From assembly GCA_963920575.1 (NCBI GenBank), contig OY986965.1, positions 2,479,072-2,543,071 on the forward strand: DNA of 64,000 bases, in the 5' to 3' direction. Shown here one piece after another: positions 11,701-22,458 of this stretch (its first letter is position 1; every line of letters begins with the position of its first letter). A program made the position numbers and the translations under genes. This stretch comes from Narthecium ossifragum. Its lineage: Eukaryota > Streptophyta > Magnoliopsida > Dioscoreales > Nartheciaceae. The notes under the pieces were generated by a model, which saw only the letters and a list, made by a program, of their open reading frames with translations, was not told the origin of the DNA and did not search any database.

Positions 11701-13279
11701 GACAAAGAACTTGCTTAGGTGGTGAATAAGGTAATAATTTATCTTGATGTATTCCCATTCCAGTGAAAATGAAAAAAGACAACTGTAATAGACACAAACT
11801 TGTCATGGCAAAACATCAAAGATAATGCCTAAGAGAGACCATGAACAGACCAAGCGAACTCTAGCAGGACAGGGCACAAAACATTGACCAGCAAGTGCTG
11901 CATGCAAATAAGATTTGCTTACATTGAAACTATGAATGAGAGCCTGGAAGAACATTTTTGAGTGAAAGCAACTTCAAGCGAAGTTCTTTAAATGTAGAAA
12001 TACTCAAACTAATCTGCTCTGGCAGGAAACAGTCCAATTACATTCAATAGGTCATAACCTCCTTAACACGTGACGATAATTATTTTGTTCCAGTATAGCA
12101 AGTCAAGCAACAATATCACTCAATAAAGAAGGGATAGAAAAGAATGTTGAATCCACCTGGAAAAACATAGAAACAATGAAATTTGAAGCCAATAGCAGTG
12201 CACTCTTAGATTTATACCAGACAATGACCTTTGCATGCAGGAAATTTCAATGGCGAACCACTGGGCGACAGATAAAGCTTTGGACTAGCAGAAACCCAAG
12301 TAAGCTTGTCCAAATTAAGTATCTGAAAAGAGATTCATTATGCTACGCGGGTCAGTCTCGTAGATGAAATGAGAGAACATAACTGAACATAAAGCATAAC
12401 CTTTAAAATGTAGTGTCATACAATATAAGAATCACAATATCTAATTGATTGAGACTATAGAACACAGAAGCTGAGGCACAACTTTCATTCATCTATGAAA
12501 ACCGAGAGTGTTGCATCTGGTTGTGTTACTAGGGCCCTAGAGCGAGATACACGACAAACACTAATGATAGGTTAGACAACACGTTAAAAATTAACAAGTC
12601 CATGGTTACTGGGAAAGATACAGACATTCCATTACCTTTGTGTCACCCAACAACCCTTGGCCAGACTCCCCGCCAACAACTACCATTTTGCTCCCAATTA
12701 CACATGCTGCATGCTATTAGAAAGACCATATCATCTTCTTGCATGAATCTTTGAACTCGAAACTTTAGTGGCTAGTAAACAGTTCAAGACTATGCATTAC
12801 ATGAAAGCGAGGAGCAGGCTTTTCACCCTCGGTCGGCACGGTCACCCAGTTTCGAGCATTACTCAAATTGCACTTTTCAAGATTGAGATTCGATGCTGAG
12901 CATTGGCAATTGCCATCATCAGATAGGTCACTCGTAGACACTACGACCACATTCTCACTCTGGATAAAACCATATCACAAATTAATAACTTATCTGCAGC
13001 AAAATAACAAGAATCCCACACCATGAGCAGCCAAGAGTGCTTACAGTGGAGTGGCTGGGACGCCGGGGAAGCCGAGCAGGGCTGCGTGTCCCTTGAAGCG
13101 GGTCCCCGAGATGGACTTTTAGCCTAAATGATGAGAAATGAAAAAAAAAATCTATAAATTCGTAAACTCACATTCCAGGATTTTAATTCTTCCCGACAAT
13201 AAATGTAATGGGTAATAGAGAGAGAAGAAAACCTTCCTAACTTCGTCCGCCGGCGAGAAAAACCAAACATCTTTGACAT
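5749..13279 (-). CDS. Kelch-repeat protein with C-terminal coiled coil, 16 exons
   Basis: Exons on the minus strand: 13279-13233, 13123-13045, 12959-12801, 12713-12636, 12322-12218, 11504-11438, 11352-11291, 10825-10686, 10384-10258, 10141-10027, 8215-8127, 7572-7489, 7386-7024, 6853-6326, 6229-6170, 5829-5749. All junctions are GT-AG and phases match, giving 727 residues (724 if the second ATG at 13270, start MFGFSRRR, is used; an in-frame TGA precedes the first ATG). The N-terminal half carries kelch repeats (VVVGGE, VLLIGGRTE, ILFGGEDAKG, LLVFGGQ, YITGGGSKKK, FLIAFGG), expected to fold as a beta-propeller. The 176-residue exon 14 is a Glu/Lys/Leu-rich coiled coil, and the protein ends MENRAPTPRKPFHM. 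This layout matches the plant kelch family related to ACBP4/5 and At5g18590; no acyl-CoA-binding domain is seen, so lipid binding should not be assumed. Partner and role are unknown. Confidence 0.9.
8216..10026. other. Largest intron of the kelch gene (intron 10)
   Basis: The 1811-base intron between exons 10 and 11 holds the hAT MITE and otherwise AT-rich unique-looking sequence. I see no other coding or RNA feature in it. Confidence 0.7.
8862..9145. mobile_element. GC-rich hAT-type MITE inside intron 10 of the kelch gene
   Basis: A 284-bp element has terminal inverted repeats CAAGGATTGCCGTGCC at the left and, reverse-complemented, CAAGGATTTCCGAGCC at the right. It is flanked by a perfect 8-bp duplication CTTGAAGC at 8854-8861 and 9146-9153, the size made by hAT transposases. 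The interior is packed with ccggcaccgacc-type words and is far more GC-rich than the surrounding intron. Because both strands lack stops in this composition, several spurious 60-130 codon frames cross it; none is a gene. Confidence 0.9.
11082..11280. repeat. Tandem duplication of about 102 bp in kelch intron 7
   Basis: The phrase aatgaatgaccagcatc begins at 11091 and again at 11193, each followed by a diverged aaataggtcaaa block and an ttttct-aattt block. Both copies lie in the intron between exons 7 and 8. Confidence 0.75.
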
Positions 13280-14400
13280 GAGGCCTCAAAAGGATTCACA
13301 AGCAGCTGGGACTAACGTAGAGATCAATGCTGCAAGAAGAAGACATGGAAAAATGGGTCCTTAAATCATTGGCTTGACATGCTCTGAAGAAAAAAGAGAC
13401 CAATGAAGCTAAATTTTGGATTCTGAAATCATATTAATTCGGTCTAATGAGCGGAAAAAACCCATTAAAAAAAGCAAATAAAGAAACCTGAACTTGCCTT
13501 ATTGACGAGCGATCCTTTAACCCGAGATTACCCATCTCTCATAGCTCCTAAGAAGACCTGACAGATTTAATTTTATATGGTAACAAGAACTTTCGAAGCG
13601 AGTTTGATGTGAGGAGTGATAACAATCGGGTTCTTTCAAATCGTTTAAGAATTCTTGAAAAAAAAAGACTCCAGTAGCCTTCTTGGAGACTAGCCGTTGG
13701 AATTTTCTTGGACAAACTCTCACAAAACAACGAGCATCCTCAAAGGTCATCTATATGTTATCTTTAACAAGATGGCAAACCTAGTAGAAATCCGAACAAA
13801 AACAGACGAAAATACTCGCCTTCTAGCGGAGTGACATTTGAAGCTTTCTAGGATGACCTCTTATCCAGCAATGCGGGTCCTGAGAAGATACCAAGATGAA
13901 ATCTTGACGAGAAAAAAGAGATATTTGGAGCATATTTGAAGAAAAGAAAACACATGGGTTCTTTCCAATCCATCACAAAACCTAACAAGAACTCTACTTG
14001 CCTTCCTGGAGAATGCCACTTGGAGCTATCTCCGATGATCCCCAAGATGCGATTTTTAACAGAAAACAAGAGATCTTGGGAGCTAGTAATCCACAGTGAG
14101 AACGAATGGGAAGAATCAATGAAAATCTCCTGTCTGATGGTCTTAATAAAAGAAAGGCCACTTGCATTCTACAGGAATCCCCATGTCCCCCTGGTGATCT
14201 CCTGTCCAACACGCATTAAATACACCATCATCGCTCCTATCCGAAGCACCTCTACCTCTCTCCCCTCTCCCCTCTCCCCTCTCATCTGTCGGCTGGGTAG
14301 GTGAAGTACTGAAGTGAGACATAACAAAGAAGGCTCTCGTGTCGAGGGAGGCTAAAAGCACCGGAAAAAGAGGACCAGAAAAGGGACAGTAATCTCAAAT
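13280..14400. repeat. Kelch gene upstream region with degenerate repeats
   Basis: The upstream flank of the kelch gene. Three diverged copies of a phrase gccttc..gga..(a)ttggaa start near 13677, 13818 and 14000, and gggttcttt(c)-aatc occurs near 13629 and 13955. Spacing is uneven (about 141 and 182 bp). No TATA box could be assigned with confidence. A run of ctcccct units lies at 14258-14282. The open frame at 13936-14304 has no recognisable domain. Confidence 0.4.
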
Positions 14401-14419
14401 GGCGGAAGAGGTGGGCCAT

Positions 14420-14600
14420 GGCGTTGCGGAGGAAACGCGGTTCACAACCGGATCCGGGGCGCGTGGTGCGAACCGTCTGATCAGGGATTGTTGCATCACG
14501 CCATCATCAACGCGATCATCTCTACGTGACCTCGTGCTGGGACTCACGGTCTTTCGCACCAACAGCTTCGAGCGCGCGAAGCTCTCCTTCCTTCTTTTAT
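14420..14600 (+). pseudogene. Gene-fragment copy A (unrecognised protein), decayed
   Basis: This segment and 15390-15600 (other strand) are diverged inverted copies of one protein-coding piece. Here the plus strand reads NRLIRDCCIT, then a broken stretch, then DLVLGLTVFRTN and FERAKL. I do not recognise the family. The phrase around cgcgatcatc has lost bases relative to copy B, and the frame is short. Confidence 0.45.
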
Positions 14601-15389
14601 CAATGGTTATAAGGTGAGGATAAAAACAGAGTGGCAGCTAAAGAGCTCCATCTCCATCCTTTTTTCCTGGAGATTGAAAATCTTTTTCTCAACAAATCTC
14701 CTATTGCTAGTAAGATCTCCTACATTTTGTAATTTTATCTTGCTTTTGTTCAAGAATGTAAGGATTTATTCTCTTTAATTTTGAATAATCTAGACAACCA
14801 TCAACAGTAATCTATCATCAAGGATTTATTCTCTTTATTCAAAACACCATCTCTTGTCAAGACAACCATGAAAAAGAGCTAAAATCACTATGTCGTAATC
14901 TATCTTTTTTCTAGTAGCTCATCTGAATCTTTCTGGCATCTCATCTGAATCAAATCTGCCACATTTAGGGAAAAGAAAACAGGTCTGGTACAAATAAGTG
15001 CAAGCAGATGCAGTTTCATAGAAAAATCAGTTCTAGACTTTGCTATGCTTTGGTGTAGGACTAATGACATGGATTTACAAACATATGCAAACGAACCCTG
15101 TGGAGGAAAACCCATCAGAGTGATCCCTGACAAAAAACACTAACTGCTTCATATTAAGTAGTAGAGTTTTGCCATGAATCAGTCTAACGAGGATGGAGTT
15201 TATCTCTCTGGGCTTACAGGCCTGACAAATAGCTTAGTACATAAAGTAGTAGATCATTCTTCATGAAGTGCATAACTTGTTAGACAGTGAAAAAGAGGCA
15301 GCCAAACATACTGTGCTATCAAGGCCTAGAAAGTTTGGTCACTTCTAGGCATTACTTATAAATGAATTCCATTGTTCAAGCATTGATAG

Positions 15390-15600
15390 AAGAAGGAATG
15401 ATAGCTTCGCGAGCTCGAAGGTGTTGGCGCGAAAGACCGTGGGTCCCAGCACAAGGTCCACGTAGAGATAGATCGCGTTGATGATGCGCGTGATGCAACC
15501 ATCCCTGATCAGACGGTTCATGCCACGCGATGTATCCTCTGCATCGCACCCCGCGATGCAGGGCCCCCGGATCCTTCACAACCTAGGCGTTTCATAGCTA
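15390..15600 (-). pseudogene. Gene-fragment copy B (same unrecognised protein), better preserved
   Basis: On the minus strand one frame reads NRLIRDGCITRIINAIYLY followed by VDLVLGPTVFRANTFELAKL, a hydrophobic, membrane-like stretch. Copy A at 14.4-14.6 kb matches it in inverted orientation about 0.8 kb away. No start, stop or splice context is convincing, so this is a fragment rather than a gene. The source family is unknown to me. Confidence 0.45.
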
Positions 15601-15614
15601 GCCGTTGGTTGTGT

Positions 15615-16605
15615 TAAAGAGCATCACATCAGCCCTTCTTAACATATTCTTTAAAATATAATAAAAAAAGTCATTTTTTAAGTTTACGAATTCTCTATTC
15701 AACAATACTCTGCATCAGATACTCTAAATCATTATCTATCAGACTTAAATATTAATATCTTTATTCTTTCTTTATATTTTATATTTCTTATTCACTGGTC
15801 ATATTATACGTTGATAAATATATTTGACAACAACATTAACATATTAAATTAATTATATAATAGTAATATATTCATACTTTCATTATTTCTCTAGACTACA
15901 GTAAAAAGAGCCACTTTTATAGTTTACTGATTTTTCATCTAACAACACTTCTCATCAGATACTCTAAATCATTCTCTATACCACTTAAATATTCATACTT
16001 TCATTATTTCTTTATATATTTTATTTATTATTTATTGGTCATATTATATTCATAAATATATTTGAGAATAGTCATATATTCAAATAACTGTATAATAGTA
16101 ATGTATATTAAATAAAAATATTAAAAATTTGGCAATTTTAATGTATTATTATTTCTTATTCATTGGAGAAGATGGGTTTGGAGAAGAGATAAGTAGATAA
16201 ATGTGTTTTGAGAATCTTTTTTAAAAAGTAAAAAGTCACATTTTATTATTAAATAACTATAGAGTAGTAATTTGTTATTACTTGAAATTATTAAAATATG
16301 AAAATCATAATATCTTATTATTTCTTATTCATTAGACAATATGGGAGAATGAATTAAAAAAGATATACAAATGGCTTTGGATAATGAATTAAAGAAAAAC
16401 ATAATGAACATATTTTATTATAAAGTAATGGATAGATGAGCTACGGTGATACTCTACATGTGGAGTATCACTGTAACTCTTGTAGTCAAATACTCTATTT
16501 TAGAAGAGCTGATGTAGGAGGATTTTAGTCTAAAAAATACTGTAGCTCTTGTAAAATAGAGCTTTTGATTCTTTTACAGGAGCTGCTACGGATGCTCTTA
16601 TAAAC
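15615..16605. mobile_element. AT-rich inverted-repeat element (MITE-like), about 1 kb
   Basis: The left end reads aaagagcatcacatcagccc and the right end, reverse-complemented, reads taagagcatccgtagcagct, so the termini share a GAGCATC...CAGC pattern that is common in plant MITEs. The interior is strongly AT-rich and has no coding potential. Target duplications are not clear. Confidence 0.55.
15655..16135. repeat. 240-bp tandem duplication inside the AT-rich element
   Basis: The phrase catcagatactctaaatcat occurs at 15713 and 15953 (offset 240 bp), with matching blocks before it (agttta..tt..tc..ct) and after it (cttaaatatt, ggtcatattata, aaatatattt). Confidence 0.75.
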
Positions 16606-18507
16606 TCAAAAATATGATTCTTTTTTTTGGAAAAATAGAGGGGTGGTCTTAACTTTAATTTCAAATTCGCAATTTAAACTTAGTTTTAGAAGGGAAAAAT
16701 TGAAATATTCACGTGTTAAATTCACTTTATGTTGGATTTTAGCATTTTGATTGGGAATCCTGATACATAACTTAAAGTTCCCAACTCGTCGTAAACGTTT
16801 TATATGTAAAAATGGATTGTTAGCAATGCAAAACACAAAACGATGCTAAATTGTGAAATTAAAAATAAAATGGATTTAATTTATGAAGTTTTTGGAGAAG
16901 AATACATGTTTTTGCTATCTTATTCTCAAATGCAATATTTTGATATACTGGGGAAAAAAATGTAATATGTAATAATTTGAAGGCTATATTTAATATGATT
17001 TTGTTGTAAAGATTTTTTTTTTCTAATTTGCTTACTTCGATGTACTTTTGCAAGATTTGGATCTGACCCAATTTGATGACCGGGTCCGGATTTCGAGATT
17101 CGTATGTGGCCATGGCAGGTTAATTGGTGTTCGGCGTCTTCTTTTTGGGAGCGTTTTTTTGGGTCTCCCGTCCGACACGAACGTGGAAAAATACAAAGAG
17201 ATGATTGGACGGTAGCGATCGCATGGAGATTCGTGATCGATTCGTGATGTGATGGGTCTAATGAGGTCAGGTGGGCCGTAGGAACGTTTGGGCTTACCTG
17301 GTCTCGTTATCTGTCGTATGTTTGATTGGGTCTTCGACCGCAGGCCTCCGTAAGACGCACCTCATTGGCTGGAGCGGAATACCGGGATAATAGCTTGTCC
17401 TGTACCGGTGGTGTACCACACCTCGAGCTTAGTTCCTCACTAATTAGATTCCTTTGTTGTTTTTGTTTTGCTCTCTTCTAAATTTCTACTGTTTGATCCT
17501 AAACTTGTCTCTAGAGCTACAATTTTATATTTTCTTATAATGCTGAAGTAAATCAGTGCTTTGTATTAAGAACTTGGTTTCATTTATGTTTTAATGCTAA
17601 ACGAATTGGAATTGTTAATTAGTAAAAGTTCATCATTTTTCGAATAATTAAATTCCATGCAGCCGATCTTTTTAAGGGATTTAGATGTTTATTTTTCTCA
17701 TTCAAAACCAATTTTCACAAGCTTCAGTTATTCTGCCTTCATGCACTAAAATTATGTAAACTATGATATATGTTTTGCTGTGTAGGATCCGAAAATTATG
17801 CTGATCATGATCAAGAGATCAAAAGAGGAGAGACAGACAGCCCTAAAATGAGAGGTTTAATTAAGAAAATTCTCCAATAAATAAGCCAAAATTAAATGGA
17901 TGAAATTTTTTCTTTTATTTTCTTATGGAGGCCGGTTATTCTTCTGTATATAACCACGCATGCAATATTGCCAGAAAAAAAGGCAGATATAGCAGCAAAA
18001 CTTGAGAGGCAATGTAAGATCATATCAGAGCTGCATCAAGAAAACTATATATAAGCAACAGGATTAATCTCACATACGGAGAATATATACTGTATGAATT
18101 AGTAATAGATAAGAAGATATATAATACGTAAGAATCTATGTAGCAGTTTTTTTATATTAATTAGGAACTCATCAGATACAAAAAGATACAATATATCGAT
18201 CCTTGCGTTTCTTCCTTCATTTTTTGGTTGTTTCTTGGGAATTTAATGATGTGATTTCAACGATTGCATGCATTAATTTTTATTAGAGGAGGGTTCTAAT
18301 AGCAGCAAATTAAGACTTATACCTTTAAGCTGCAACAAATTAATAAGCATCTCCATATATACCTGAAATCCTTACCATTTTTACATTTTTTTTCTCACAC
18401 ACAGCTTTATCATAAATCATCCATGCATCAGCTTTGCAGTGTACGTACGTATTAGGATATATTTAGAATAAAACAAGTTAGGGATCGACAAACAAGTATC
18501 CATGATT
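16606..18507. other. Intergenic DNA without recognised genes
   Basis: The stretch is mostly AT-rich. A slightly more GC-rich patch at 17040-17440 has no open frame with a known domain and no convincing splice structure. Two minus-strand frames (16606-16836, 16859-17113) look random. I see nothing else. Confidence 0.5.
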
Positions 18508-18594
18508 CACTTATAAATAATAAACGTAAAGTTCTTCACTTATAAATAATAAACGTAAAGTTCTTCACTCATAAATAATAAACGTAAAGCTCAT
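18508..18594. repeat. 29-bp unit repeated three times
   Basis: The unit cacttataaataataaacg followed by taaagttctt occurs three times head to tail, starting at 18508, 18537 and 18566; the third copy has cactcataaat. It lies downstream of the first glutaredoxin gene. There are no spacers, so it is not a CRISPR-type array. Confidence 0.9.
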
Positions 18595-18812
18595 TTATTC
18601 CATGAAGATAGTTATAAGGAGACGCCAAAAACTCGGTACGTAGAGACGATACAACTGCTACAAAACTGTTTTTAGTATACTACTCAGCTCAAAGCGAAGA
18701 CCGTTTTACTTATTCCTATACTAGTTTGATGCTATTATATCGCAATGTAGGCAGTCTAATAGCTTCAGCATGATCGGATGACAGTTGCGGCAGTTACTGA
18801 CAGTTACGGCAT

Positions 18813-19124
18813 TTACAGCCAGAGTGCGCCGGCTTCTCGGAGCAGCGGCACGAGCTTGCCACCCAAGTGGAGGGACATGACCTTATCGGTCGATCCGATC
18901 AGGTTCCCCCCTATGAACACCGCCGGCACGGGTGGCTTCCGGCCTAGCATCTTCACCAGCGCCTTCTCCATCTCTTTCCCCCCGGTCTCCTCGTCGAGCT
19001 CGTGGACGGCCGGGTTGACGCCGAGGTCGGACAAGAGCGTCTTCACGGTGTGGCACATGCAGCAGGAGCTGGTGCTGAAGATCACGACGGCGCGTTGCGA
19101 CGACAGTCTCATCACTCTATCCAT
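18813..19124 (-). CDS. CC-type glutaredoxin (ROXY class)
   Basis: An intronless 103-residue frame. Residues 11-24 read [14 protein letters not shown], giving the CCMC active site of the plant-specific CC-type (class III) glutaredoxins. The glutathione-binding features VPAVFIGG (residues 66-73) and [10 protein letters not shown] (residues 77-86) follow, and the protein ends GALWL, the ALWL tail known in ROXY proteins for binding TGA transcription factors. Length and layout fit the family exactly, and the start MDRVM is the usual one. Family members act in nucleus and cytosol as modifiers of TGA-dependent transcription in development, stress and nitrogen responses. The paralogue at 27.1 kb on the other strand differs at 19 of 103 residues. 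A TATA box lies about 120 bp upstream. Confidence 0.95.
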   Translation of the reverse strand: MDRVMRLSSQRAVVIFSTSSCCMCHTVKTLLSDLGVNPAVHELDEETGGKEMEKALVKMLGRKPPVPAVFIGGNLIGSTDKVMSLHLGGKLVPLLREAGALWL

Positions 19125-19245
19125 CTCTCAAACTTTCAATCCTATATAAAGAGTATAGTTGTTCTTGAAGCTAGGAGAAGAAGCTATAAGAGAGTGTTGT
19201 AGTAGTAAAGAGTTTGGTGGTGAGACTTGAGGTTTTAAGGGCACC

Positions 19246-19253
19246 TATTTATA
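19246..19253 (-). promoter_or_regulatory. TATA box of the first glutaredoxin gene
   Basis: The minus strand reads TATAAATA, 122-129 bases upstream of the ATG at 19124, which leaves a leader of about 90 bases. Confidence 0.6.
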
Positions 19254-19299
19254 GAGAGATTTGGTGCATGGGGATGTGTTCCTTACTTGATGATTTGGT

Positions 19300-21700
19300 T
19301 TGATAGATCTCAAAATGAGTTGATAATGTCATAACTTTTTGGCTTTGTGACACTGCTAAATTTGAAAGCAAAGGAATTGTACGATGATTCTGCTCTGCGT
19401 GTTAAACGACACACAGAATCATATCCATTTCAGCCATATTTTATCATTCATTTTTTATCAGCAACAGCTACGGCTAGAAATTGATCCGAAAGAATTGTGG
19501 AGCCTATCCTATCCTAGGACAAATAGGACAAATAACTTTAGGAATTTTTGCAAATATCCCTTATCTTATAGGTATGTTAGGTGGGCCCGTATCACCTTAT
19601 ACGGTAATAACTCGCCCTCACTATCTCCTCTCTCTCTATTCAGCCACTATCATGTGATTATGACCTAGCATATGACTCATATACGTCACGTCATATATGA
19701 GTCATAGTCTTATTGGATTTTGCATTTTACCCCACTTTTATTGGTTTTCTTCACAAAAAGCTATATACTATCAAATTTCTTTTTAATAAATTCAATCAAT
19801 CAATTTATTTTAAGTCATTCAAAAAATAAATAATGACCAAATTACCCTTGATTTATGGATTGAATTACATTGGCCCAATTTGGATCCAAAAAAAAGAGAG
19901 TGACATTAAGATAAAGACATTGTGTCTTTTAATCAAATGTAATTATTTTAACTCCATCAATAAACAATGACCAAATACCCTTGGCTGAACAATATAACCT
20001 TAATTGGTCGATTAATTTATTTTGTGTTGAATCTGACCTGATTGGATTAAGATTGCACTAAGGGCATTTATGTCTTTAATGTTATTGCTAACAAAGTTTT
20101 CCAAAGATTTCCTTTTTGTTCGGTCGAATATTATTAACCCAAGGTTTCTTTTGTAATGAAAACCAAAACCATTAAAAGAGGTGGCAAATTGCCAATATCA
20201 ATATGACGAGGGGCTTTCTCAATATATCTATAAGTCAGGGGTTTATTTGCAGAAGAACACAGAACTTTATCTGATCCCCTTCTTATCTGTACTGTTCTTT
20301 AGCTGAGGGCCTGAGGCTGAAACTATGTGCTTTGGGCATCTACAAAAGATAGCCAAAAGGAGAAAACCATGTGAAACTTTTGTGAATTGTGTGAGAAATC
20401 AGACCAACCAGTTGGCACTAGTCGCTTTCGGCTCCATCATCCGAGATCTGCGACGCTACGATTCGATCTTGCAATCCAGTATCCTATATTGATCTATGAT
20501 CATCCATAACAAGAGTTTTGACATTTCTGCAGCTTGAGGTTTGCACAAACGCGAATTGGATTCTTTCTTGATTGGACTGTTACATTCATTAAAGTAAGTT
20601 GGCATATGATCAAATAGCATTACATGGCAACTTTTACTGCAACTCAGAATCAGCTTTATCTGCTCAGTATGTTAATTGTCGATGAACACTTCAATTTTTT
20701 GTACTTTTTTCGGGCCATCTCCGAAGAGAAGTCAGCCCTCTCTTCAAAAGAAAACCAAGACTTGAGATAATTCTTAATACGTACACACATTTTTGTATCT
20801 TTAATCACCTTCATTATTAGCTCAGTATCTTGATGAGCACTTCAATTTTCCGTATTTTTTATCGTATGCTTAAGATTAAACTGAAGACAGATACCGACTA
20901 CCTTACAGTGTTTTTCGTATTTTTTTTTCCGAGCAATATTAGCTCAGTTTCTTGATTGTGCACTTACGCTTTCCGTATTTTTTCCGGCCATCTACAAACA
21001 GAAACTACCTCTTCAAAAAGAAATCCAAAATCTAAAAAAAGATCTATAACTCTGTATGTTTATATGCTCAAGAATAACTGAAGACAGTATGGAGTACAGA
21101 TATTAAACACAGAGCCAATCAATGAGGCTAATTTAAGGCTAAAGTATCAGACTTTTTGCAGCAAAACAAGTGTTTCTTTGGTGATACATGCAGGTTCACT
21201 ACTTTTTCTTCTCCTTTGAATGTTATCAACAAAGAAAAGAGATTCTCTAAGGGAAAATCCAAGAATGACCATAAAAGGAGATAAAAGACGCATACACTCT
21301 CCAAAGAAGATAGCCACGGCATTCCTGACTCATAAAAAAAAAAGAGAGGATAAAATGGGCTTCAGATTAAAGATGGTATGGAATTCCCTAGAAGAGAACA
21401 TCAGAACACAAAGAAGAAAAAAAAGAAGGAATTTTTTTGGCGAGAAAAGGGCCGACATATCTATTTCTTCAAGTTGCTGTAGTGCTTATCAATTCATTAC
21501 TCATCGACGCGGCACCACATACAATTCGTCGATCCAATCCATATGAAGAAAGAATCTGGGAATAAAGTGTGATTTCTCCAATTAAGATATGATAACCATA
21601 AAATTCCTTATGATGTTTTGTGAATGCAAAGAGGCAAATACCGGCCATAGGGGGGTTGAAGATGATGCATTGCTAGAAAAACATGTTTCAAGATGATGTG
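19300..21700. other. Intergenic DNA between glutaredoxin 1 and the GAUT pseudogene region
   Basis: AT-rich sequence without a recognised gene. Around 19590-19700 it carries a dispersed repeat motif (ccctcactatctcctctc and tatgactcata) also seen at about 55.9 and 60.9 kb. Two diverged phrases aatgaccaaat-acccttg lie at about 19833 and 19967. Confidence 0.45.
20660..21010. repeat. Three degenerate tandem copies of a 120-150 bp unit
   Basis: A block gctcagt(a/t)t-tt then cacttcaattttccgtattt-like sequence and cggccatctac begins near 20667, 20819 and 20940. Spacing is about 152 and 121 bp. Function unknown. Confidence 0.65.
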
Positions 21701-21708
21701 ACATGATG

Positions 21709-21812
21709 TATATATGCGCACCTACGCTTATTCGATGCCCCCCGCTTGCCATGATGATCCCTCTAATGATCACTCTAGACAAAGTAGTTTCGCTCGTGGA
21801 TTAAATTTATAA
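21709..21812. repeat. Direct repeat, left copy, flanking the GAUT pseudogene
   Basis: The phrase cctacgcttattcgatgccc and the following cgcttgccatgat...attaaatttat recur at 25460-25539 in the same orientation with small indels. The two copies flank the GAUT fragment and its solo LTR. Confidence 0.7.
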
Positions 21813-22016
21813 GTAATTGGTGATTATCCCAAAATAGTGAAACATATTAATAACCTATATATGCACCTACGGCATCTTATTTAAGGCGTTTACCCCACTA
21901 TAGATCAGTTATGGTTAGTTTAGATTTTTTGATGACGATAATGCCCTTATTATTATACGAAGCCTTAACTCACTCACGTCTCCAACCCGAGCTGCCGTCT
22001 CCTCCATCTCCATTCG

Positions 22017-22456
22017 ATGGAAATGTGGTGCTTCGACGCCGGCGAGAGGCCACCGCAGCTACAACATGAAGTGGAGGAGCACTCGAGCTGCTCGGACATC
22101 TGGAGAGCCCTCCTGTCCATCCGCTTGGATCCACTCCGATCCCGCCTCGACCTCGCCTGTCATCAGGGTGCTGACCATGCGGCCCTCGCCACCGCCTATG
22201 CCTCCCATGCCCGACGCCTCAAGCTAGATGCCGCATATCAGCTGCGCATTTTTGAGGATTTGTCGTCACCCTCTCGTCTCTCCTCCCCCACTTAGATCCT
22301 AAGGTGTTTGTCGATGAGGACTCCTTGAGGCCGTTGGAGAAAGAGGCCAAGGAGTGGATCAAGTTCGCCCCCCAGGTCATTGCCGGGTTGAAGGAGTCCT
22401 TCGACACCCATCTCAAGATCCAGAAGCTTCGGGATACCGTCTTTGCTGCCAACTAG
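22017..22456 (+). pseudogene. Galacturonosyltransferase (GAUT8/9-like) pseudogene, 5' part
   Basis: The frame from 22017 ends with AALATAYASHARRLKLDAA and YQLRIFEDL, which match the conserved stem region of plant GAUT proteins (Golgi enzymes that build homogalacturonan pectin). After a frameshift near 22260-22300 the match continues in another frame as LRPLEKEAKEWIKFAPQV, then ESFDTHLKIQKLRDTVFAAN. At 22459 a solo LTR interrupts the match, and the next conserved block lies beyond it at 24.9 kb. The catalytic GT8 domain is absent. The piece may have been captured by a mobile element, since repeats flank it. Family identification is from memory of the conserved blocks. Confidence 0.75.
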
Positions 22457-22458
22457 CA

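Noticed and set aside
16859..17113. 84-codon minus-strand frame starting MATYESRNPD
   Set aside because: Composition is AT-driven and Lys/Ile-rich without a domain; no splice partner was found.
18508..18594. Short tandem repeats considered as a CRISPR-like array
   Set aside because: Units are head to tail without spacers, and the genome is a plant nuclear genome.
19002..19202. Plus-strand frame over the first glutaredoxin gene
   Set aside because: It is the antisense shadow of an intact, well-recognised gene.
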